NCBI RefSeq assembly: GCF_002688585.1
Contig: NZ_CP024034.1
Coordinates: 859,501 to 923,500 of the forward strand
Source of the DNA: Candidatus Fonsibacter ubiquis
Lineage (GTDB): Bacteria > Pseudomonadota > Alphaproteobacteria > Pelagibacterales > Pelagibacteraceae
Length of the DNA: 64,000 nt
Reading direction: 5' to 3'
Shown: one piece after another, positions 9,002-18,018 of the stretch
Layout of the letters: each line of letters starts with the position of its first letter
Position numbering within the stretch: position 1 is the first letter of the stretch
The notes under the pieces: generated by a model
Told to the model about the DNA's origin: nothing
Databases searched by the model: none
The model's input: the letters and a program-made list of their open reading frames with translations, nothing else
Made by a program: the position numbers and the translations under genes

Positions 9002-9921
9002 TATTTTTTGTTTAAACTAATTTTGGCAACTTTAATATCTTTCTTAATCTGTCTTGCTAGCATTGTACTATTTTTAAATTTTTTCTCTTTTCTAATAAAA
9101 TCAATGAACAATACTTTGATATTTTTGTTATAAAAATTATAGTTTTTTCCAAAAAAATTGACTTCTAAAACAGGACGAGATTTTCCAAATGTTGGCCTTA
9201 CACCAAAATTAGCAATACCTTTATAGGTCTTTTTATTAAAAATAATTTTGACAGAGTATACTCCAAATAAAGGCTTGATTTGATTTAAAATTTTAATATT
9301 TGCTGTAGGAAAACCTATTTTTCTTCCAAATTTTTTACCTTTTATAACTCTACCAGAAATTGACCATGGTCTCCCCATAATTTTATTAACTAAATTAACT
9401 TTACCAGTTTGAATTAGATTTCTAATTTTTGATGAAGAAATTTTATAATTATTAAATTTTTTAAAATTAATTACAAAAATTTTAATATTATTATTTTTTG
9501 CTAATTTTTTTAAAAAAGAGACATTACCTTTTCGTTTAAAACCAAATCTAAAATCTTTACCAATAAAAATACTATGTGCTTTTAATTTCTTAAAAAGAAT
9601 TTTGTTAACAAAATCTTCGTGACTTATTTTAGAAAAATTACGATTGAAAATTTGCTTAATGAAAAAATCTGCTCCAAATTTTTTTACAATATCTACTTTT
9701 TCTCTAATATTTAAAATTTTATTATCAGTCCCATTGAAAAAGTCTTTAGGCAAAGGGTCAAAAGTAAATACACCAAATTTTTTTCTGAGTTTTCGTGAAA
9801 AAATGTAGGCCTTATTCAAAAGTTCTTGATGACCTAAGTGAACTCCGTCAAAATTTCCTATTGCAATAACAGCGTTAAGAAATTTTTTGTTTATAAGATT
9901 AGTATTGTTATAAATTCTCAT
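9001..9921 (-). CDS. ribF: Bifunctional riboflavin kinase/FAD synthetase
   Basis: RibF phosphorylates riboflavin to FMN and adenylates FMN to FAD. The N-terminal nucleotidyltransferase domain carries GNFDGVHLGHQELL (HxGH at 28-31) and ends with SSSKIRNLIQTG; the C-terminal kinase domain has GRVIKGKKFGRKIGFPTANI, whose PTAN is the conserved Mg/ATP motif, and GVRPTFG. The 306-residue length is normal. It is the first of the ribF-ileS-lspA-lipoprotein run and is abutted upstream by a HAD phosphatase gene (no gap), which may supply a dephosphorylation step but has no proven link. Confidence 0.95.
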   Translation of the reverse strand: MRIYNNTNLINKKFLNAVIAIGNFDGVHLGHQELLNKAYIFSRKLRKKFGVFTFDPLPKDFFNGTDNKILNIREKVDIVKKFGADFFIKQIFNRNFSKISHEDFVNKILFKKLKAHSIFIGKDFRFGFKRKGNVSFLKKLAKNNNIKIFVINFKKFNNYKISSSKIRNLIQTGKVNLVNKIMGRPWSISGRVIKGKKFGRKIGFPTANIKILNQIKPLFGVYSVKIIFNKKTYKGIANFGVRPTFGKSRPVLEVNFFGKNYNFYNKNIKVLFIDFIRKEKKFKNSTMLARQIKKDIKVAKISLNKK

Positions 9922-10776
9922 TTACCAAATTAATTCATTTTGAAAATAATTAATCTTAAAATATTTATTTTTTTCAATTACAAAATTAGCTAAGCTAATA
10001 TTTTTTTTACTCCATTCAGGTTTATGAATGCCTCCTGCTATAAATAAATTTTTAACATTAAAATTATTTGCACCAGAAATATCAGTATTTAAATTATCTC
10101 CAATAATAAGAACTTTGCTTTTATGTATTTTTTTTTTGCTATTTTTTTTTAAAATTCTAAAAACATATTCATAGATATTTCTATAGGGCTTTCCAAAATA
10201 CTCCACATTACCACCCATTTTTTCATATAACTTTGCAATTGAGCCTGCGCAATATTCAGCTCGATCACCTCTATGAACAATTAAATCAGGATTTGCACAT
10301 ATTATTTTTAAATTTCTTTTTTTTATTTTCTTTAAAATTGAGAAATATTTATTCAGATTGTCGTTGTTATTATTTACTCCTGTACAAATAACAAAGTTTG
10401 CATTTTTTAATGATGTCTTTTTTAACGTAAGATTAAAAAATAAGCTGTTGTCTCTATCTGGTCCTAAATGATAAAAATTTTCATTCTTACTAAAATTTTT
10501 AAGATAATAACGCGTCAAATCTCCTGAAGTGATTAAAAAATGATAAAAATTCTTATTAAAATTTATTTGATTCAAAAATTTTTGGACACTTGAACTGGGT
10601 CTTGGAGCATTCGAAATTAAAATAATTTTCTTAGTTTTTTTTAAATTTTTTAATACTTTTAGGGCATCCGAGTAACATTCGATACCGTTATGAATTACCC
10701 CCCAAAGATCCACAAAAAAAATATCAAATTTTGTATAAATCTTACTTAGCCCGCTTAAAAAAACAGGATTATTCAT
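9922..10776 (-). CDS. HAD-superfamily class IIA phosphatase (TIGR01459 type)
   Basis: A 284-residue haloacid dehalogenase hydrolase with motif I FFVDLWGVIHNG (nucleophile Asp23), motif II LISNAPRPS, motif III-region GKPYRNIYEYV and motif IV IGDNLNTDISGANNF. In motif I the second Asp is Trp (DLW), which is normal for this NagD-like alphaproteobacterial subfamily and not a defect. The family usually neighbours ribF, as here. The substrate is unknown; small sugar or nucleotide phosphates are likely. Confidence 0.82.
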   Translation of the reverse strand: MNNPVFLSGLSKIYTKFDIFFVDLWGVIHNGIECYSDALKVLKNLKKTKKIILISNAPRPSSSVQKFLNQINFNKNFYHFLITSGDLTRYYLKNFSKNENFYHLGPDRDNSLFFNLTLKKTSLKNANFVICTGVNNNNDNLNKYFSILKKIKKRNLKIICANPDLIVHRGDRAEYCAGSIAKLYEKMGGNVEYFGKPYRNIYEYVFRILKKNSKKKIHKSKVLIIGDNLNTDISGANNFNVKNLFIAGGIHKPEWSKKNISLANFVIEKNKYFKINYFQNELIW

Positions 10777-10786
10777 AAGTTTAGAA

Positions 10787-12151
10787 TTATTGTGTAGAAC
10801 TTATTGTCTTCTTTAGTTTTTCTACGATTAAATCTATTTCCTGTTTTTGAATAATTAAAGGTGGAGATAAAGCAATAATATCTCCAGTTACTCTTACAAA
10901 TAATTTTTGATCTCTAAAAGCTTCACAAAGAACATTGTAAGCTCTTCGAGAAGGTTTGTCTGAAATAGACTCTAACTCGACTGCTCCTATTAATCCGAGA
11001 TTTCTTATATCAATTATGTGTTTAGTTCCTTTTAATGAATGCAAAGCATCTTCCCAGTATGTTGCAATTTCAGCAACTCTATTTAATAAATTATCTTTTT
11101 GATAAACAGCTAGAGAGGCAATTGCTGCTGCACACGCCAAAGGATGGGCTGAATATGTGTAGCCATGAAAAAAATCAATAATCTTTGGGTCTCCGTTCAT
11201 AAAAGTTTTATAAATTTTATCAGAAACAAAAGTTGCAGCCATCGGAACGGTTCCGCTCGTTAATCCTTTTGCTATAGCCATTAAATCAGGCTCAATATTA
11301 AAAAAATCTGCAGCGAATGGTTTTCCTAATCTTCCAAAACCAGTAATAACTTCATCAAATATTAAAAGTATTTCATTATCAGTACAAATTTTTCTTAATT
11401 TTTCTAAGTAACCAACTGGTGGTATAAGGACTCCTGTTGAACCGGCGACCGGTTCAACAATAACTGCTGCAATATTAGATGCGCCATGTTTTTCTATTTT
11501 TTGTAACAAATCATCTGCTAGATGCGCTCCCCACTTAGGTTGCCCTTTAGAATAGGAATTATGCTCAAGATTATGTGTATGCGGAAGATGATAGACATCC
11601 GGTAAAAATCTTTCAATTTGTTTTTTATTATTTACTATCCCACCAACTGATAACCCACCAAATCCTGTTCCATGATAACCTCTTTCACGTCCTATAAGAA
11701 TTTTTTTTGATGGTTTTCCAATTATTCTAAAGTAAGCTAAGGCGATCTTTAAAGCTGTCTCAACTGCTTCTGATCCAGAATTACTATAAAATACATGATT
11801 TAGATTTTCTGGGGAAATAGCTGTTAATTTATTACTTAATTCAAAGGCTTTATAATGGCCCATTTGGAAAGATGGAACAAAATCTAATTCAGCTGCTTGC
11901 TCTTGAATTGCTTTAACAATTTCATCTCTATTATGTCCTGCATTGCAACACCATAAACCTGCAACTGCATCTAAAATTTTATCTCCATTTGGAGTGTAAT
12001 AGTACATGCCTTTGGATTTGGATATTATCCTTGGATCTACCTTAAAATCCTGATTTGCAGTAAAGGGCATCCAAAAAGCCTCTAGGTCATTAGGCTTGTA
12101 ATTAGATTTATGTTTTGGGTCTTTATTAATGAAGTTTTTGTTTAAATCCAT
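10787..12151 (-). CDS. Omega-amino acid (beta-alanine)--pyruvate aminotransferase
   Basis: A class III PLP-dependent aminotransferase of 454 residues. The early WMPFTANQDF, GLWCCNAGHNRDEI, NSGSEAVETALK, GRERGYHGTGFGGLSVGG and HLPHTHN blocks closely follow Pseudomonas beta-alanine:pyruvate transaminase. Asp266 in FDEVITGFG binds the PLP ring and Lys295 in AIAKGLTSG forms the Schiff base. It likely moves the amino group of beta-alanine or related omega-amines to pyruvate; taurine or other amines are possible. It is 10 bp from the HAD gene on the same strand and divergent from groES, with a 202-bp spacer holding both promoters. Confidence 0.85.
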   Translation of the reverse strand: MDLNKNFINKDPKHKSNYKPNDLEAFWMPFTANQDFKVDPRIISKSKGMYYYTPNGDKILDAVAGLWCCNAGHNRDEIVKAIQEQAAELDFVPSFQMGHYKAFELSNKLTAISPENLNHVFYSNSGSEAVETALKIALAYFRIIGKPSKKILIGRERGYHGTGFGGLSVGGIVNNKKQIERFLPDVYHLPHTHNLEHNSYSKGQPKWGAHLADDLLQKIEKHGASNIAAVIVEPVAGSTGVLIPPVGYLEKLRKICTDNEILLIFDEVITGFGRLGKPFAADFFNIEPDLMAIAKGLTSGTVPMAATFVSDKIYKTFMNGDPKIIDFFHGYTYSAHPLACAAAIASLAVYQKDNLLNRVAEIATYWEDALHSLKGTKHIIDIRNLGLIGAVELESISDKPSRRAYNVLCEAFRDQKLFVRVTGDIIALSPPLIIQKQEIDLIVEKLKKTISSTQ

Positions 12152-12253
12152 AAGACCAGTACTTTATAAAGTATAATTTTATATCTTCTACCTAAATTAG
12201 ATTAAAAAAAACAAGTAAAATATAGTCTTTTAATCATTTTGCTGTACTATGAG

Positions 12254-12286
12254 CCCCTTGAAATTTTATAGCACAATCATCATATA
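12254..12286 (+). promoter_or_regulatory. Putative RpoH (sigma-32) heat-shock promoter of groESL
   Basis: The -35 block CCCCTTGAAA (12254-12263) matches the CTTGAA core of heat-shock promoters. A -10-like CATCATAT/CATATAG (12278-12287) follows after 14-18 nt depending on alignment, within the range used by sigma-32 and by alphaproteobacterial RpoH. The groES ATG is about 60 nt farther on, with a GGAG ribosome-binding site at 12340-12343. No CIRCE operator (TTAGCACTC-N9-GAGTGCTAA) is present, so control is inferred to be by RpoH alone. Sequence match only. Confidence 0.6.
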
Positions 12287-12353
12287 GCATCGGGTACATC
12301 AGTGTACGAAGTTAAATTTTGATTAACAACTAATTTTACGGAGAAATAAATTA

Positions 12354-12650
12354 ATGAACTTTAGACCTTTACACGACCGTGTTCTTGTTCAGCCTTTAGA
12401 TGGAGAAGAAAAAACGGCAGGCGGAATAATTATACCAGATACAGCAAAAGAAAAACCTTCTGAAGGAAAAGTGATAGCTGTTGGACCTGGAGCAAAAACT
12501 GAAGATGGAAAAATTTTACCTATGGAAGTTAAAGTTGGAGATCTTGTTCTATTTGGAAAATGGTCAGGAACTGAAGTAAAAATTGATGGCGTAGAATATA
12601 GCATCATGAAAGAGTCTGACATCATGGGCATTATGTCTAAGAAAAAATAA
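12354..12650 (+). CDS. groS: Co-chaperonin GroES (Cpn10)
   Basis: GroES caps the GroEL cylinder during ATP-driven protein folding. The 98-residue sequence starts [14 protein letters not shown], has the mobile-loop region [19 protein letters not shown] (about 17-35) and [22 protein letters not shown], and matches the family length. It has a clear GGAG ribosome-binding site 10 bp before the ATG, follows a heat-shock-type promoter, and precedes groEL by 26 bp. Confidence 0.98.
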   Translation: MNFRPLHDRVLVQPLDGEEKTAGGIIIPDTAKEKPSEGKVIAVGPGAKTEDGKILPMEVKVGDLVLFGKWSGTEVKIDGVEYSIMKESDIMGIMSKKK

Positions 12651-12661
12651 ATAAAATATAA

Positions 12662-14347
<1,686 letters not shown>

Positions 14348-14383
14348 TTCCATTTTGTTAAATAAACTTTCTTAAAAGATTTG

Positions 14384-14418
14384 AAAAAACCCCGGACCGA
14401 AAATCCGGGGTTTTTTTT
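14384..14418. terminator. Strong hairpin terminator between groEL and hisG, probably bidirectional
   Basis: The arms CCCCGGA (14390-14396) and TCCGGGG (14404-14410) form a perfect 7-bp GC-rich stem with a 7-nt loop. Six As precede and eight Ts follow, so the stem can extend as A-T pairs and presents a U-run to transcripts from either strand. It lies between the convergent ends of groEL (14347) and hisG (14421). It is the clearest intrinsic terminator in the window. Confidence 0.92.
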
Positions 14419-14420
14419 GA

Positions 14421-15089
14421 TTATTTTAGAAGATTTAAAAATTTATTTTTTTTAATTTTTCTAGAAACAAAAATACAAGCAGAACTCTTTAGTATAATTC
14501 CATCATTTATAATCCTTAAATTATTAGCTTTTAAAGTTGAGCCTGTAGAAGTTATATCGGTGATCAATTCGGAAGAACCAGTGAATGGGTAGGACTCTGT
14601 TGCTCCTGAACTTGGAACAACTCTAAACTGACTTACACCCTTTGATAAAAAGAAAGACTCGGTCAAATTGGGATATTTTGTTGCAACTCGCATTCGACGT
14701 CCATATTTTTCTCTAAATTCAAAACTAACTTCTTCTAAATCGGCCATATTCTGAACGTCTAACCAATCTTTTGGTACGGCAACTACTAAATCTGCAAAAC
14801 CAAAATTAAGTTTTTTAAAAATTTTTACATTTTTAGAGTAAACATCGGGTAACTCTTTTAATATATCAAGTCCTGAAATACCAATGTCTAAAGTGCCATC
14901 ATTTACTCTTTCTATTATTTCTCTAGCGTGTAAAAAAATCCCGTCTAATTCATTATTATTTTTAATATTAAAAAAATAATTTCTTTCCCCAAAAGAATTT
15001 ATTACCTCTAAATTTTTACTTTTTAGAAAAGCTAAAGTTTCATCTTTTAACCTTCCTTTACTTGGCAAACCAATTTTTATTTTTGACAT
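14421..15089 (-). CDS. hisG: ATP phosphoribosyltransferase, short catalytic form
   Basis: HisG joins ATP and PRPP, the first and feedback-controlled step of histidine synthesis. At 222 residues this is the short form that lacks the C-terminal regulatory ACT-like domain and needs HisZ. It starts KIGLPSKGRLKD; the PRPP-binding loop region ITDITSTGSTLKANNL is near the end, preceded by SSGATESYPFTGSSE. It lies 4 bp downstream of hisZ, consistent with a HisG-HisZ hetero-octamer. It is the last gene of the tRNA-His-hisS-hisZ-hisG string and stops 2 bp past the shared terminator. Confidence 0.95.
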   Translation of the reverse strand: MSKIKIGLPSKGRLKDETLAFLKSKNLEVINSFGERNYFFNIKNNNELDGIFLHAREIIERVNDGTLDIGISGLDILKELPDVYSKNVKIFKKLNFGFADLVVAVPKDWLDVQNMADLEEVSFEFREKYGRRMRVATKYPNLTESFFLSKGVSQFRVVPSSGATESYPFTGSSELITDITSTGSTLKANNLRIINDGIILKSSACIFVSRKIKKNKFLNLLK

Positions 15090-15093
15090 ATCT

Positions 15094-16182
15094 TTATAAA
15101 TTAATTAATTCATTTAAATTAATTGCTCCGCCAATAGCTGGTATATCCTTCTTGTAACCAAGAGTTCTAAGCAAACCGTTATATTCTCCTCCTCTTGCTA
15201 ATTCGATAATTTTAGAATTTCTTTTTACATAAGCTAAAAAAACTACGCCTGTATAATAATCTGTGTTTCTTCCAAAATTAGTTTTAAAATTAATAGAGTA
15301 TTTCTTTCCTATATCTTTATCTATTGCGCTAATTTTCTTTAAATAATTCTTAATAGATAAGTTGCTTAATTTATTTTTTGAAAAAAAAGATGATATTATA
15401 CTTTCTGCTTTCTTAATTGAGGTGTTGATGTTTAAAAAATCTCTAATAATTTTAACATTTCTTTTACCTTTATAATCATCTCTGGGGTCTTTAATTTTTT
15501 TATTGAAACGTTTGATAATCTCAGAAACTGCTCTTCCTCCAATTAAACTACTCTGATCAAGTTTTTCTAAATCTTTAAGTCTTTTTGTATCTAATTTAAT
15601 TGCTTGCTGATCTAGATCGTAATTTGTCTCTAATCTTTTGAGCATATCTTCAAAATATTCTCTTCTAGAAAAATTTTTTACTAATCTTAATTTCCATCTA
15701 GCTGGAAGTTCTAAAGATTCTATTAAAATTTTAAATAAGCCAACGTCGCCTAAAATCACTTCTAAATTTTTAATTTTTTTTAGTGGTTCTAATATAGAGT
15801 TAATTAAAATATTTTCTGATTTATTGTTATTAGAATTTATGATTTCACATCCTATTTGATCAAAAACTTTTAGATCTCCATCTTTATCTAGTCTATAAGC
15901 ACTGCCATAGTAACAATACTTTTCTTCTTTATTTTTTTTTTCCTGAATATATTTTAATGCTGTTGATACTGTTAAATCAGGACGTAAACTTATTTCTTTT
16001 CCAAATAAATCTTTATAAGTTAATGTGAATTTTTTAAATTGTTCTCCTGATCGCTCAGTTAACAAACTAGTATCAATTAAAAGGTCTAAATCTGTAAAAT
16101 TAAATTTATTTTTTTTAAAATAATTTAATATTTTTTTAGAAAGTTCCTCCTTTAATTTTTTTTTTTCTAAACCCTGTTTCAT
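15094..16182 (-). CDS. hisZ: ATP phosphoribosyltransferase regulatory subunit
   Basis: HisZ is a HisRS-like protein without synthetase activity that activates short HisG and confers histidine feedback. The 362-residue product has the HisRS-fold segments LLTERSGEQFKKFTLTYKDLFGKEISLRPDLTVSTALKYI split across the N-terminal half, GDVGLFKILIESLELP, and the C-terminal YYTGVVFLAY and GGEYNGLL. It overlaps hisS by 1 bp. Its start region contains an 11-nt T/A run (16156-16166). Paralogy with adjacent hisS is evident but the two are well diverged. Confidence 0.88.
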   Translation of the reverse strand: MKQGLEKKKLKEELSKKILNYFKKNKFNFTDLDLLIDTSLLTERSGEQFKKFTLTYKDLFGKEISLRPDLTVSTALKYIQEKKNKEEKYCYYGSAYRLDKDGDLKVFDQIGCEIINSNNNKSENILINSILEPLKKIKNLEVILGDVGLFKILIESLELPARWKLRLVKNFSRREYFEDMLKRLETNYDLDQQAIKLDTKRLKDLEKLDQSSLIGGRAVSEIIKRFNKKIKDPRDDYKGKRNVKIIRDFLNINTSIKKAESIISSFFSKNKLSNLSIKNYLKKISAIDKDIGKKYSINFKTNFGRNTDYYTGVVFLAYVKRNSKIIELARGGEYNGLLRTLGYKKDIPAIGGAINLNELINL

Positions 16183-17618
16183 TATACAATCTCATTCAAA
16201 AGTTTATCTAAAGCTACTGTTTTTTGTGATCCAGAGTAATCTTTCCAATCATCTCTATCTTTAAGAGAGTCAGACATTTGCTTGCCAATTTCTAAGTTTT
16301 TAATTGTAACTAAATTCTTACTTACTTCATCATCACCACACAGAATGACATAATTACATCCTCGTTTGTCTGCATACTTTAATTGTGATTTTATATTTGC
16401 GCTTCCTGAATAAATTTCAGCACTAATATTTTTTGTTCTTAGTAAATTTAAAATATTCACATAATAATCCATGTATTTTTCATCAAAAACACATATTAAG
16501 ATTGGAGTTTTTTTTTCAACTTTAATTTTATTTTTTTGGAGAATTACATAAATTAACCGATCAAGACCAACTGAAATACCTGTGGAGGGACACTCTTGGT
16601 TGTTAAAACGTTTTACAAGATCATCATATCTACCACCGCCACCTATTGAACCAAATTCAATCTCTTCTCCTTTGTTATTTTTAATACCAAATGTAAGATT
16701 GGCCTCAAAAATTGGGCCTGTATAATACTCAAGTCCTCTAACAACAGTCGGATCGAAAATAAAATTATCAAATTTTAGTAATGAAAAATATTTTTTTATT
16801 AAAGTAAGTTCATTTACTCCATCTAGTATAGTTTGATTATTTGCAGCGATTTTTTGTATTCTTGCAAAATTATCATCAGAAAGATTTTTTATACTTAAAA
16901 AATCAATTATTTCTCTAATTTGAGTTTCATCTAACTCGGCCCCTTTAGTAAAATCCCCAGATTTATCTTTTCTACCCTTTCCTAAAAGATATTGAACACC
17001 CTCTAACCCAACTCTATCTAGCTTATCAATCGCTCTTAGTGCTATTGACTGTTTATCTTCATCTTTAATATTTAGCTTTTCTAGTAATCCTTTGGTTAAT
17101 TTGCGGTTAGAAATTTTAATTATAAATTCTTTTTTTGTTAAACCGCAACCAATTAAGATCTCAGAGATCAAACAACATAATTCTGCATCAGCAAATAAAT
17201 TATTTGTTCCTATATAGTCTGCATCAAATTGTATAAACTCTCTAAGTCTTCCAGGGCCCGGCTTTTCATTTCTCCAAACTGTTCCTAGTTGATACCTTTT
17301 AAAAGGTCTTGGAAGGTTATTAAAATTTTTAGCTGCATATCTAGCTAATGGAGCTGTTAAGTCATATCGTAAAGAGAGCCATTTTTTATCATCTTCGAAA
17401 GAAAAAACTCCCTCCGATGGTCTATCTTTATCAGGCAAAAATTTACCAATACTATCGGTAAATTCGAAACTAGGCGTTTCAAGATATTGAAAGCCGTATT
17501 TAACCATGACCTTTTTAATATTAAAAATTAAAAGATCTCTAGCTAATAACTCCTCTTCTTGCCTGTCTATAAAACCTGCTGGTAACTCACTGCTAGGTTT
17601 AAAAGTTTTTTTATTCAT
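16182..17618 (-). CDS. hisS: Histidyl-tRNA synthetase
   Basis: HisRS charges tRNA-His. I start it at the ATG at 17618, giving 478 residues; the open frame continues upstream but only through the tRNA-His gene. Motif 2 reads YQLGTVWRNEKPGPGRLREF followed by IQFDADYIG; the histidine A site is GLEYYTGPIFEA, and motif 3 is GGGRYDDLVKRF plus TGISVGLDRLIY. The RNEKPGPGR...QFDAD form differs from the E. coli RHERPQKGRYRQF type and fits the divergent HisRS known in alphaproteobacteria whose tRNA-His lacks G-1. Only 5 nt separate the encoded tRNA-His CCA end from this ATG, and no Shine-Dalgarno fits there. Confidence 0.95.
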   Translation of the reverse strand: MNKKTFKPSSELPAGFIDRQEEELLARDLLIFNIKKVMVKYGFQYLETPSFEFTDSIGKFLPDKDRPSEGVFSFEDDKKWLSLRYDLTAPLARYAAKNFNNLPRPFKRYQLGTVWRNEKPGPGRLREFIQFDADYIGTNNLFADAELCCLISEILIGCGLTKKEFIIKISNRKLTKGLLEKLNIKDEDKQSIALRAIDKLDRVGLEGVQYLLGKGRKDKSGDFTKGAELDETQIREIIDFLSIKNLSDDNFARIQKIAANNQTILDGVNELTLIKKYFSLLKFDNFIFDPTVVRGLEYYTGPIFEANLTFGIKNNKGEEIEFGSIGGGGRYDDLVKRFNNQECPSTGISVGLDRLIYVILQKNKIKVEKKTPILICVFDEKYMDYYVNILNLLRTKNISAEIYSGSANIKSQLKYADKRGCNYVILCGDDEVSKNLVTIKNLEIGKQMSDSLKDRDDWKDYSGSQKTVALDKLLNEIV

Positions 17619-17623
17619 TAATT

Positions 17624-17700
17624 TGGTACAGCTGGGTGGATTCGAACCACCGACATCTGGTTCCACAAACCAGCGCTCTAACCAACTGAGCTACAGCTGC
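17624..17700 (-). tRNA. tRNA-His (GTG anticodon)
   Basis: A 77-nt cloverleaf with encoded CCA. Acceptor arm GCAGCTG/CAGCTGT pairs with a terminal G-T; the anticodon loop is TTGTGGA on a 5-bp stem CTGGT/ACCAG; the T arm is GGTGG-TTCGAAT-CCACC. The discriminator is A73 and the base before position 1 is T, so it has neither the C73 nor the encoded G-1 of canonical tRNA-His. This is the alphaproteobacterial type. It lies directly upstream of hisS on the same strand. Confidence 0.97.
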
Positions 17701-17744
17701 ATGTTTTTTGTTTATAATATTATTTTGTTTTTAAATATATAATT

Positions 17745-17810
17745 CTAATAGCTAAGCGCATGCTCAGCATGAGGATGATGTCTGTGAGTAGATATATATT
17801 TTTTTATCAT
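17745..17810 (-). CDS. Candidate His-rich leader peptide upstream of tRNA-His-hisS-hisZ-hisG
   Basis: An ATG at 17810 opens a 21-codon frame ending in TAG. Its centre reads THRHHPHAEH, with five His codons (CAC and four CAT) in nine positions, far above what this AT-rich genome gives by chance. It lies 44 bp upstream of tRNA-His on the same strand and within the likely transcript of hisS-hisZ-hisG. The end of the frame overlaps two mutually exclusive hairpins (17751-17768 and 17759-17771). This resembles ribosome-stalling leader peptides of amino-acid operons. Against it: no Shine-Dalgarno and no U-run after the hairpins. The opposite strand gives a Met-rich mirror frame. Confidence 0.35.
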   Translation of the reverse strand: MIKKYISTHRHHPHAEHALSY

Positions 17811-17860
17811 TTCAATTAGGGGTTGATTATCAATCTGATAATGAAATTGCAAATAAAAAA

Positions 17861-17936
17861 TGGTGGTCTGAGCTGGAATTGAACCAGCGACACAAGCCTT
17901 TTCAGGGCTCTGCTCTACCAACTGAGCTACCAGACC
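17861..17936 (-). tRNA. tRNA-Phe (GAA anticodon)
   Basis: A 76-nt cloverleaf with encoded CCA. Acceptor GGTCTGG/TCAGACC, discriminator A; anticodon stem-loop GAGCC-CTGAAAA-GGCTT with anticodon GAA; T arm GCTGG-TTCAATT-CCAGC. A 7-bp inverted repeat ATTATCA/TGATAAT (17826-17842) lies about 19 nt past its 3' end but lacks a U-run. In many alphaproteobacteria tRNA-Phe sits near infA-maf-rng-yacG; here a GT17 gene lies between it and maf. Confidence 0.97.
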
Positions 17937-18018
17937 ACGGGACATTCTTTTTTCACAAAACAATTTATTAATCAATTAAAATTATTGAAAAAATTTTAAG
18001 TTAACTGTTAAAATAACC

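Noticed and set aside
10705-10710. Missing second Asp in HAD motif I (DLW)
   Set aside because: DxWGV is the normal motif I of this class IIA subfamily, so it is not a catalytic loss.
17619-17666. A 16-codon upstream extension of hisS reading into the tRNA-His gene
   Set aside because: The frame is open only because the tRNA has no in-frame stop; ATG 17618 starts the normal HisRS N-terminus.
17751-17810. Plus-strand Met-rich mini-ORF starting near 17760
   Set aside because: It is the reverse-complement mirror of the His codons (CAT/ATG); the minus strand has the relevant his gene context, so the plus reading is less meaningful.
17826-17842. 7-bp inverted repeat downstream of tRNA-Phe
   Set aside because: Perfect but AT-rich and not followed by a U-run; not enough to call a terminator.
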